The notes under the pieces were generated by a model, which saw nothing but the letters and a program-made list of their open reading frames with translations, was not told the origin of the DNA and ran no database searches. Positions 11,178-21,508 of a DNA stretch of 64,000 nt are shown in pieces; the stretch's first letter is position 1; each line of letters starts with the position of its first letter. Origin of the DNA: Siphonodentalium dalli (Eukaryota; Mollusca; Scaphopoda; Gadilida; Siphonodentaliidae); the NCBI GenBank assembly GCA_032622095.1, contig CP136068.1, forward strand, positions 125,183,989 through 125,247,988, given 5' to 3'. A program made the position numbers and the translations under genes.

Positions 11178-13455
11178 AAAAATTGATGAAATATTCTCAA
11201 AGTTCAAGGCCGACAAACGGAAACTTTAAGTTCCGATTGAAAGATCGCAGAGTCATTTTAAGATTGCTTCTTGGGAAACCAGTAAAGGCGTCATGACATC
11301 AAGACGTACATCATGACGTCACTACCTACACCGGCGCGCAAAATTCCAGACAGGACTGCGTCGATGGCCAGACAGCTGAGACTCGTATTACATGGCAGGC
11401 TAAATATCCACATTTACGTTATATGTGATTATTTACATACATTGTATATATCATTTTCTTGTGTCCCATTATAATTAGGGTGGATACACACATGCATGTA
11501 ATTTCTGTATGTAAAATACATGTATTTTACATGGCCACACCAATAATTGACAACATTAATCACCTGCGCGCGAGCGGTTCAGTGTTAACAGGCCAGACAA
11601 GTGAGCAGTGCTAAGCGAAGTCAAATTGTCTTCTATCAGTACATTTAAAGCCAGTCCAAAACATGTCTTCTCTCACGGATGCGGAAATTAGTCAAGTCTG
11701 TGTGATATCTGGCATTTTATTAATGCACGACCACCAGAAGCCATACGTCTGGCATATACAGGCTTGATGTAGAACATTTTCAACCATGATGCTTGTTTGG
11801 GTGGGGTCTCGAAAGCTTCAATTCGCTAAGGGACTTAGTTGAATGTATCGGTCGGAATAATCTGGGCAAGAAGGTACAATATAATATGTTTTACTTAAAT
11901 AGCTCAGTGTTAGCCACCCCCGCCTGGTAGCTGTTGGGGTCATATATAGCCCCTGCATGCATCGGGGGAATCCTGATACACCACTGCTATAAATAAGAGA
12001 GGACTGGTAATTATTTAAATAGAAAGTCTATGGGTTATCCCACGAACAATTATTTTAAGTGGCCTGGCGACTCGGTCCAAGATAACGGCTTAACTACATT
12101 CCGACTTATTTGGAACTAGTACTCAGTACGTTCAACACGTAGGCAATGATTGGGTTGTCAGTGGACACATATTACATCGTCTGTATGATCCATGTAAAAC
12201 ACCAAATACACGATAATTACAGAGACTACATGCTTGTGTGTATCCGCCCTTATGGTTTATCATCAAATCCTTCTATAAAGATAACAATTCATCCGATAAT
12301 CCCATGAACAGTAACAAGCGGGCGCAAATCACGTTTACGTACATGATCATATTAACGATGTGGTGACTCGAGTAGCGTTATTTAACGTGCAAACACCGAG
12401 GCGTGTACACGGGTCATCCATTAATGTCCATAAATAGCATTTTCGTCCAGTCTGTCAGGCTAAAATCACCAACGGACAAGACTATATATATTATTTGGCA
12501 ATACAAATATGATTAACTAACTAAATGAACAATATGGTATTCTAAAATAGTAACATGTTTTGCCCTACACTCTCCTACATAGTGCAGCGGCAAAATGCCA
12601 AAAGTGATCGGGTACCCCTACCCACGGTAGAACAAGTTGAAACCAATTATTTTGCAGGAGAAATATATACTTTTGACGAAAATTATAGTGAAAAATAACG
12701 GAATTGGTGGTGGCTATTGTCAAATCGACGATGAACGATACCAACCAGTGACTTTTTCCAGAAATTAACGATTTTTGTAAAGCGAGCCCTGCGGCTATGT
12801 CCTAAATTATTTGCCCACATTGTTGGTGCTAAAATTACTACATCTTACCATATATCTACCTGATATGCAAAAAGTGCTGGTTAATTTGGATTTTCCTGCC
12901 ATTTGGAGCCGAAACATTTATTTTTTGCTGAAAAATCGCTCTTTTCACAAAAATATTATTTTTCAAACATCATTCAAACGGATATTGCAACAATTGTTTT
13001 CCATATGGTGTAGTATTTATCTGACAATCATATGAAGAAATAAGTTAACATCAATTTTGTACGGTTCGCGAGATACTGGATTTTAGCTACACCTCCCCAA
13101 ACACGTTATTGGTCGAAAAAAATACACATTTTTGATAACGACTTTTCTAATTGATCTTAATGGGACCCAATATGAATCTTGTACTGATTGTTTTGTCCAG
13201 AGATACCGTTGATTGCAGATAATTGATTGCAGATGTGTTCAGGCTTCCAGACCCCCAGTTACAACAACATATTTTATTGATAACAGGTAATTCTGCATTC
13301 ATTAACGTTGATTTTATAGTACTAAACTATTTGTTATAAATAACACATGACCAACTATATAATTCATATGGCTCTTTAGTTATCTGGACATCACACGTAG
13401 AAATAATTTGACAGAAATTGTGAACGGTTTGGCAGATATTGGATTTAGGTACCGC

Positions 13456-14203
13456 AAGAGGCAGTTGCTGAGGCGCGGAGCGCCGAGTGGGAGGGTCTCT
13501 GTTCGGGGGGTGTCCACCTTGGGAAATTCCAACTGCACCCCTTTAATCAGAATCAGACCAAATACATGTTTTTGCATAATTCCATTTGCACCCCTTGCAC
13601 CTCAGTTCTCTGGCCTAATATCCTATATATTCATAAACCATGGTTCTATTTATTCCCGGTATGAGACCATTCAGATATTTTTACCTGAAAATTGCATACA
13701 TTCTAACATCTAGCGGTCTAACTCCAGACCAATGCACACGGCTACGGACAAGAGACCAGGACACACTGGGCTGTCCATGGTTGTTCGGCCCGGGGTGAGA
13801 ACATTTTGAAAACTGTACAAGAAAATCGCTAATCCTAGCATCTAGACTGGCCTTAACTGAAGCGTTCCTATTGTGTTGGAAATTTCAATTGGGGGAGGGT
13901 CCGGGAGGGGTGCGTGATAATTGTTTTGGGATTTACAGCTGGGAGTACCGTTAAAATCTCGAGATTAACGGGGTCTTTACGTGGTGTTATATGATGTTAT
14001 ATTTAATGACAAAATTACGAATAGCCAATTAGGCACACGTCGGTTTCATTTGCGGACAACCACATATACCCCCCCCCCCCCGCCCAAACCGTAAAAAAAC
14101 CCTCGGATTCTCGCTTGTTAGAAAATCACGTGGAATCAGAATTTTTCAGGCCTACGGCCCATCGGGAATTTACCCGGTCTCCCGATCGGCCAGTCCGCCT
14201 CTG
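13456..14203 (+). mobile_element. hAT-type non-autonomous element (unit A, left end damaged)
   Basis: The right end is complete (ends GGCCAGTCCGCCTCTG) and is followed by TGTACCGC. The left end, AAGAGGC, is preceded by GGTACCGC but lacks about 62 bp of inner sequence present in unit B. The 8-bp flanks are a target duplication with one substitution. It has no transposase frame. The insertion predates the segmental duplication, because both units carry it at the same site. Confidence 0.7.
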
Positions 14204-14619
14204 TGTACCGCTCCCCCGAACGCATTTTGGTAGAACAATACATATATATGATAACGACAACACAAACTTTTCTAAATGATTCTCATGGGCATCAAATCAT
14301 GATTCATTGATGAAAACCTGACCCGTAGACACCGCGAGCGTGGTTAAATATGTCATCATGCTTCCAAACCCCCAGTTACAGCAACAACACATGCTATTTA
14401 TATTTATATATATCGACTTTGTAGAACTAAAGCATATGTTCTAAATGACACATAATATAGAATAACATATACAGAACAAAATCGTTGTTGCTGCCATAGT
14501 GATTGTTAGAGTCCCTCAAAATCGACCAAAATATAGAAATAATGGATACTGTATTCTTTATATCATAAACTAGTCTGACCAAGGTGACAAGCGTTAGTTC
14601 AAAAATGTTCTATGTTTTG

Positions 14620-17440
14620 AGGCCCCCTACGCTATTATATGTCTTGAACGCACCACGAACTGATATAATATGATCTCATTATTAGGGTGTGTAAAAACGA
14701 TATTTATATTAGGAAATACAAAATGTTTATGGATGGGTGGGTTCCCGAAATAGTGTGGCACTTTACAAAACACGACAAATATCAAAGGCGAATTTTCTAT
14801 TTTTAGAGAACACTCTACCCAATTTAAAGTCTTGATCACAATACGAACTGAAACTATATGCTCTCTATATTGCCAGAGAGTGTGACTGGAAGGTAGTGCT
14901 ATCAGAGAATACATAATTTGTATGGATGGCTTGTGTCTGTGTCGCTTTACACAAAGCGGCTGATAAATAAGAAATTTGCTATGTTTTGAGGACCCCCTAC
15001 ATAATTGAAGACTTGAAGTGTTAAAGTTGAACAAACCACGAACTGAAAGTATTGCTCTAAATATTGACCGAGGATGTAGGTAGTAATATCAGGACATACA
15101 CAATGTTTATGGATGGGTTGGTTCCCGAAAGCCTTTGCCTTTGACACTTTACAAAAATCAGATGGCAAATCGCCAAAGGCGAATATGTTTTGGGACCCCT
15201 TTATTAACCCATTTAAACTCTTGAACACACAATGCGCCAAGTATATATGCTCTTATTATTAACTAACAGTGTGAACGAAAAGTAGTACTATCAGGGAATA
15301 TTCAATTGATATGGGTAGTTTGGATACCAAAATCCTAGGCTACTTTACAAAAGGCGGCTGGCAAATACGAAAGTTGAATTTTCATTGAGCACCCTACCAA
15401 ATTGAAAGTGGTAAGAACACCACGAATTTAACGGATATGCTCTCCATATTAACTGAGGGTGTGGACAAATGGTAGGTAATTCAGGAAATACACTCTAATG
15501 TGTGGGTTGTTTTCCGAATGTCTGGGTCACTTTACAAAAAGTGGCTAGCAAACGAGAAAGGCGAATTGTCACTGATTTGGGTACCCATAACCCATTTGAT
15601 CTCTTGAGCACACACTGAACTGAAGCTAAATTTTTGCTCTCAATATTAACTGAGTGTATGAAAGAAAGGTAGTGCTATCATGGCTTATATACAATTCGTA
15701 TGGGTGGTTTGGTTCGCGAAATCATGGGGCACTTTACAAATTAAGGCGGCTGGCAAATACGAAATGTGAATTTCTTTGTTTTGAGGCCACACTACCCCAT
15801 TTGAAGTCCTGAAAACACCATGAACTGAAAGAATATGCTCCCAATATTAATGAGTGTGTTGAGAAATGGACTCTATATCAAGAATTGCACATATTTTATG
15901 GATGGGTTAGTTCTTAAATGTCTGGGTCACTTTACAAAAACGGTTTGCAAATGAGAAAGGCGAATATTCACTGTTTGGAGGGACCCCTTAGCCAATTTGA
16001 TATCTTGAACACAAGTAATATGCTCTCATACTTAGCTGAATGTGTGGACGAAATGTAGTGCTATCACGGTATTATCAATTGATATGGGTGGTTTGGTTCC
16101 CTCGAAATCCTGGGGCACTTTACAAAAAGCGTCTGGCAAACACGAAAGGCGAATTTTCTATATTTTGAGGACCCAACTAGCCCACTCGAAGTCTAAAACA
16201 AATGATATGCTCTCAATGTTAACTGTGTGTGTGGACAGCTGGTAGTATTATCCGGAAATACGAATCTGTGATGGATGAGATGGTTCCGAATGCCTATGGT
16301 ACTTTACAACAAGCGGCCGGCAAACGAAAAGGGCTAATTTTCACTGTCTTATGGGACTCCAATCCCTATTTGAAGTCTTGAACACACCACTAGCTGAAGG
16401 AATATGCTATCAATATCACCCAAGATTGCGGCCGAATGGCTGTTCAGTCAGAAAAGATGCAATGCTCTCGCGAACCAACCGTTCGCGAGGACACCGTGGC
16501 ACCTTGCACAAAGCAGATGGAAAACGATAAAGGCGAATTTTAAGGGACCCCTACCCAATGTAAACCATTGAACCCATCACGAACTGAATGGATGTGCTCT
16601 CAATGTAAAACGACGATCTGGACAAATGGCTATTCTACCAGGAAATACACAATTGTTATAGATGGGTTGGTACCCGGCAATCAGGGACACTTTACAAAAA
16701 GCGACTGGATAATAAATAATGCTAGTTTTCACTGTTTGTATTACCCCAACCCACTTTGAAGACTAGAATACATGCACCACGAACTGGACGATATCCTCAC
16801 TGACTGAGTGTATGGACAATGGAGAGTAACTGTTGTATAAGGACGCACATAACTTACATAGATGGATTGGGTTCAGAAAGTATGAGCACTTAACGAACAG
16901 TGGCTGGAAAATAAGAAAGGCATAATTTTGAGGACCCCCTATATTTTATTCGAAGTTTTGAAGACGCCACATGCTGAAATGATATGATCTCAATATTAAC
17001 CGAGGGTTTGACCAAATATTGATTTTTATCAGTACATACACATGTGTTGGTTCCTGGAAGTCTGCACCGTGTGCCACTTCACAACAAGCGGCTGGCAAAA
17101 TGTTCACTGTTTTATGTACCACTATCCTATTTGAAGTCTTGAACACAACATGTACTGAAGGGATTATGCTCTCAATATCAACATAAGTTGTGGCCGAATA
17201 GCTATTATATCCGACACTACATGTATATGCGATACATAAGGCTGTATTGGTTTCCGACAGCATGTGACACTTTATAAAAAGATGCTGGCAAAAAACAAAA
17301 ATGCAATTTTAACTGTTTATGTGACACATACGCTATTTTAAATCATGAAAACACCACGAACTCGAGGGATGTGCTCTCAGTTTTAACTGAGGCTGTGGAC
17401 ATAGGGTAGTTCTATCAGGAGGTAAACAATTTATATGACA
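14620..17440 (+). repeat. ~190-bp satellite array, about 14 diverged units (unit A)
   Basis: A unit is marked by GGATGGGTTGGTTCCCGAA, then GGCACTTTACAAAAAGCGGC, then a GGCGAATTTTC, CACCACGAACTGAA and ATGCTCTCAATATTAACTGA series. The CACTTTACAAA block recurs near 14758, 14942, 15144, 15340, 15526, 15728, 15927, 16115, 16298, 16495, 16687, 16885, 17075 and 17265, a spacing of 183-202 bp. Units are strongly diverged. The minus-strand frames at 14627-15240 are frames through this array, not genes. Confidence 0.85.
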
Positions 17441-17470
17441 GAGAGAGAGAGAGACACACACACACACACT
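17438..17470. repeat. (GA)n/(CA)n microsatellite
   Basis: GAGAGAGAGAGAG followed directly by ACACACACACACAC at the end of the satellite array. The corresponding tract in unit B (about 28078-28106) is shorter. Confidence 0.8.
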
Positions 17471-17689
17471 ATGGGAAAAGTGAGGATGTAATCCAGTTGG
17501 AGCTGACTGGATACAATGATATACATATAATTTCGTTGGAGCTGATTAGATACAATGGTATGCAAGTAATGATGCTTACGTCATTGATACGTCCATCGCC
17601 ATGAGATGACAGACGATCAGATGGTGGGGGTAAATTTCGCGCTCATTAGGGTTTCAATGCTTTATACGAAGTTTGAACAAATGACAGCG

Positions 17690-17989
17690 CTATGGAAATC
17701 GATTTGTTTTCGAGATAAATGTTTGAACCGCGTCAGATATGTTAATATGTTCACGATGACTGAGTTCCACACAAAAGAGTATTTCTGACAAAATAGCATT
17801 CAGTATGGCGTATAGAAGTTCAGTCCTAGGACCATTGTATTCAGGGCATTCCAATAAGTACTGATGTGCTGTTTCTATTTTGCCACAATGACTGAGAGGG
17901 GACGTTTTAATGTGATTACTCAATATGTCATAGTTCAAACTATGCATTTCAATCTTAAGCGAGACTTGAGTACTTGTGATATGCGACAA
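17690..17989 (-). pseudogene. LINE reverse transcriptase C-terminal relic (unit A)
   Basis: A 99-codon minus-strand frame contains HCGKIETAHQYLLECPEYNG then PRTELL. This is the cysteine/histidine tail typical of non-LTR retrotransposon ORF2 proteins (C-G-x-x-E-T-x-x-H-x-L-x-x-C-P-x-Y-x-x-x-R). A stop lies immediately upstream of the first TTG codon, so the catalytic RT domain is missing; this is a 5'-truncated or decayed fragment. Unit B carries the same peptide. It lies just inside the right inverted arm. No function is expected. Confidence 0.6.
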
Positions 17990-18785
17990 TTACTGTGGTG
18001 ATAGAAAATAAAATGTGTTGTTGTTGTAATTTGGGGTATGAAAGCCCGAACACGTATTTAATAACTTAAGCAATGTCCCCGGGCTCAATTTTCAGCAAAC
18101 AAGTTATGTTGGGTCCCATTATGATCAATTTGGAAAATTTGGTTAAGTTCATAACAAAAATATGTAATTTTTCGACCACAAACGTGTTTGGAGAAGAGGT
18201 AGCTAAAATCCATTATTTCGCAAACTGTTCTAAATATCAGTTAACTTCTTTCTACATATGCTTGTTAGATAACTGCTACACGATATGTATTAAATATGTT
18301 GGCATTAGGGCAATACCCATTTGAATGATAATGTTTGAAAAATAATATTTTTGTGAAAAAGAGCGATTTGTCAGCAAAAAATAAATGTTTCGGCTCCAAA
18401 TGGCAGGAAAATCTAAATTAACCAACACTTTTTTCATATCAAGTAGAGGTATGGTATGATATAGTAATGTAAACCCCAACAATATTGGCAAATAGGCTAG
18501 GACATAGCCACATGGCTCGCTTTACCAAAATCGTGAATTTCTGGTGGGTATCGTTCATCGTCATTTTGACATTAGCCACCACCAATTCCGTTATTTGTCG
18601 TCAACAGTATACTTTATCATTTAAAAAAAGTTCGTTTCAACTTGTTCTGCCGTGGGTAGGGGTATCTCGAAAACTAGAGCTCTTTTCAATTTGGCCGTTG
18701 TACTAACACGTTTGTCGTTGGCGCATACGACTCAGAGTTAACTTTTCCATGACCGGCGCTTCCTGAAATTTTGTGAAAACCCCGT

Positions 18786-18910
18786 GCCAATGCATTCTCT
18801 TATATATGCGAGCCTCGCATATATGAGATAATACACAGACCTAACAATATTTACATTGACATTGTATGCCAGTGAATTCTCTTATAATGGAGACTCACAT
18901 ATATAAGTCC
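18786..18910. repeat. solo palindromic module (unit A)
   Basis: CCAATGCATTCTCTTATATA continues to GCGAG, then folds back on CTCGCATATATGAGA. A second, more degenerate half-module (GTGAATTCTCTTATAATGG, then ACTCACATATATAAG) follows at 18876-18910. It is the same module as inside the TTAA-flanked MITEs at 1862 and 63183, here without the piggyBac-type ends. Confidence 0.6.
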
Positions 18911-19079
18911 AGCCTTGAAAGGGTTAATATTCTTCAGCATGAAAGGCCTGTACGACATGTATAACACTTTTTACACATGTACGTGTAGATTACGAGACGT
19001 AAAACTGAAAGTCGGTAGCTTATTATATAAACCAGGATGCTTATATTTATATTTTGTGAAGTATACGCACGATATGGGC

Positions 19080-19445
19080 TTATTTCATAAAGAATACAGC
19101 CTGTCCTCCCGAAAATCCGCACACAATATCCTTATAATATAGATTAATTTAAGTAGATAATCTGCTTAGAATCGCCTCATTTTGAGTCGATAATGTGCTG
19201 AAAATGCTAGCCTTTTAGTCACATTATCGACACATAAGGAGGCAATTCTAAGTATATTTATGTGCGGACAATGACAAATAAGCCAAAATGACGACTTTTC
19301 GGGTGTAGTCTTTAACATGTGTTTTCACTGTGGCCCGCACCATAACACCATATAACGGCTAGTATCAGCTTATTTCAGAATCAAATAATCACAGTATGTA
19401 CATATTTCACACTTCAGGTCGAATATGTTCGTATTTGCTGTTGAA
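19080..19445 (-). repeat. dispersed fold-back repeat family (unit A copy, reverse orientation)
   Basis: Contains CACTGTGGCCCGCACCATAA and the core with CTGCTTAGAATCGCCTCATT and GGAGGCAATTCTAAG, in inverted order relative to the 4138 copy. Confidence 0.5.
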
Positions 19446-19589
19446 GATAAAGTATTACCAATAAGAATCCCCCACAAGAAAGCACACACCCATACAGTAC
19501 TTGAAATATTACCGTCTTGTATGTGTAGAAGTGTTCTAGTATTGACCCCAGGCTGGAATATATATAAAATCGAGGTACAGATAACCAGT

Positions 19590-19737
19590 GTTCACGTTAG
19601 GGCCAACAATCTGTTGGCCAATGATGATTGTTTTTGGCCAAATTAAAAAAAACTTAGGTCAAATTAAATCCTCATTTTCTGGTCTCACAATTGATGAATA
19701 TTTTTGTTTTATTTAACATTCTATATAATTATGTCCA
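19590..19737 (+). repeat. GGCCAAATTAAATCCTCA repeat (unit A)
   Basis: A short repeat with several TTGGCCAA motifs, followed by TTAAATCCTCATTTTCTGG. Related sequence is found at 30226-30373 and at about 62210-62320. Confidence 0.45.
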
Positions 19738-19761
19738 AATGCTGATAAAGATGAAAAATTG

Positions 19762-20078
19762 CCACCTCGAATAGAAATAAATATGCACAACAATTAGTTT
19801 CTGCATGTAGTTGATGTCTTTTTCAGAATTTATCACTTACAAATTGCGGTTTTTATATTACCCCGAACTTGAAGTTGAAATGAATTTGAAACAATGGAAA
19901 ATTGTTTACTCAATGAGATGTATTTCACACCGTATTTGTCGCGGTTTCATGTCAAGAACTTTGATAAAATGATATCGAAACAATGATATTGATGGGATAT
20001 AACGGCGCGGTGTTTTGTGCTTTCTGAAAGTACATGATATACAGGGCGAATGTACTGACTGTCAAATTTCGACAAAAG
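19762..20078. other. unit-A-specific block
   Basis: This 317-bp block is absent from unit B at the corresponding site (after GATGAAAAATTG). Its right part (GGTGTTTTGTGCTTTC, then CAGGGCGAATGTACTG) is a diverged relative of the left arm of the hairpin at 30915-31081 in unit B. Confidence 0.6.
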
Positions 20079-20782
20079 CGATAACGCTGGGTTGTTTTTT
20101 TTATAGCAACGAGCTAGTAACGGAAGTCAGTAGACCGGGCGCCAACAGTTACTCTATACATCTACTCCGTAACGTCGCCGGCGTGTACTGAGTAATGGTG
20201 ACGTCATGGAGAGAAACGGAACAGTGTGCGGAGCTGGATTGGGCATGCACCACGAGGGAGGAGATTAGGAATTTAGCTGGACTATACATTGCGACAGGTT
20301 ATCGATGAATAACCCCCCGCAAATATGTGATGTTTCCGGGGGTATATTGGCTTAAGTGCATTAGAATGTAATTTATATGTGTATTTTTCGCATGTTAACG
20401 GTGTGTGCTTGGAGATGAAGAATGTGAAAATATTTTTAAAATCGGACGTGCCAAACTAAAGTTATGATAATTATGAAATATTTACACACAAATCATTGAT
20501 ACACCAATAACCACACACCCATTGTCGTTATGCAAATAGCGAGTGCGTTTGTAATCACATTTAGTCTATCACCTCGTACGGCAGAGCCAGATAAGCTTGC
20601 CAATAACACCATAAGAGGGCTGATGAGACGACATGCTCAAGAAAAACTGTTATTTTGCATATTTATGGATTTTGTATACATCCAGGCAAACATTACAAGA
20701 CATTTTCCACAAAGAATTTATCTGGATCCATCGGGTGAACAATCTTGAATTTCGCATATCCTCATCTTCATTATATATATAA

Positions 20783-21450
20783 CTAGAAGGTGACCCGACT
20801 TCGTCCGGGCTATTCAAAAACCAAATTTCAAGTCGATTGCTCCACCCGTTTCCGAGATCTGGTCTGCGCATGCGCGAAGCTGGCGTCGCACGGGCTCGGC
20901 GACCCGATAAAATTCGTATCCGGGGCAAGATACATTCACATACCAAATTTCAAGTCGATAGCTCCACCCGTTTACGAGATATATAGCCCAATGTCATTTG
21001 CGGATACCTCGGCCGGTGATGAGTTAACGCGACATCGGCCTGTTAAGAGTTAACGCGATCACGTCAAGATATGTTGATCGCGTAATATATTTACGCAATG
21101 ATTTTCGATGAGCGAAGCATGGTCACGCGTTCTTCCCGATAATTAAGGTAGAAACTTTAAACGTACACAGGCGTGTGATACATCATTGGAAAGATGAAAT
21201 GCCACAGATTCTAACCGTGCAAATTATATGACTGGCAATTTATTATTCGCGCTATATCGAATCGATTTGTGAGCACCGAACTTAAATATATTAGCGCAAA
21301 ACGGCGTAAAAACAGATTTGACCTCGGCACGTGAAAAGTTGACCTCGGATCTGAAAATCAATAGGCCTATGTTCGTCCCCGGCCGAAAATACACCCACAT
21401 ACCAAGTTTCATCGAAATCGGCTGGGTCATTTTCGAGTCCATCGATTACT

Positions 21451-21486
<36 letters not shown>

Positions 21487-21508
21487 TCTTTCAAAATATA
21501 TAATAGAT
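20783..21508 (-). mobile_element. pearl/DINE-like element inserted in unit A only
   Basis: A 726-bp element read on the minus strand. It has the head TATATTTTGAAAGATCTGTG, an (AC)n tract (21453-21484 on the plus strand), a GATGAAACTTGGTATGTGGG phrase, and core segments with GGAGCYATCGACTTGAAATT. It ends near CGGACGAAGTCGGG. Unit B has the uninterrupted target (ATATATATAATCTTTTTTT), so the boundaries come from an empty site. It lies in an AT-rich target without a clear duplication, as expected for Helitron-related insertion. It has no protein. Confidence 0.75.
21453..21484. repeat. (AC)n microsatellite
   Basis: About 16 AC dinucleotides forming the simple-repeat tract of the pearl-like element 20783-21508. 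Confidence 0.9.

Larger units (their letters stand above)
12575..18710 (+). mobile_element. ~6.1-kb fold-back structure with satellite core (unit A)
   Basis: Left arm 12575-13275 and right arm 18013-18710 are imperfect reverse complements over their whole length. Shared landmarks are the CCCCTACCCACGG block, the GAGCCGAAACATTTATTTTT block, the AAATATTATTTTTCAAACAT block and the GTTACAACAACA end. Between the arms lie a tandem duplicate of the inner left arm carrying a hAT element, the ~190-bp array, a GA/CA microsatellite and a LINE relic. Long arms around tandem repeats resemble Foldback-type elements. A plain inverted genomic duplication is the alternative; no target duplication was found. 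Confidence 0.6.

Noticed and set aside
12811-13035. 74-codon plus-strand frame (and its copies at 23360 and, inverted, 18276 and 28912)
   Set aside because: Similar peptides on both strands reflect the inverted arms of the fold-back unit; frame preservation is partial and no domain is seen.
14627-15240. Minus-strand frames of 97-135 codons with repeated PIHKHCV motifs
   Set aside because: They run through diverged units of the ~190-bp satellite; the protein repeat is the DNA repeat in translation, and frames break from unit to unit.
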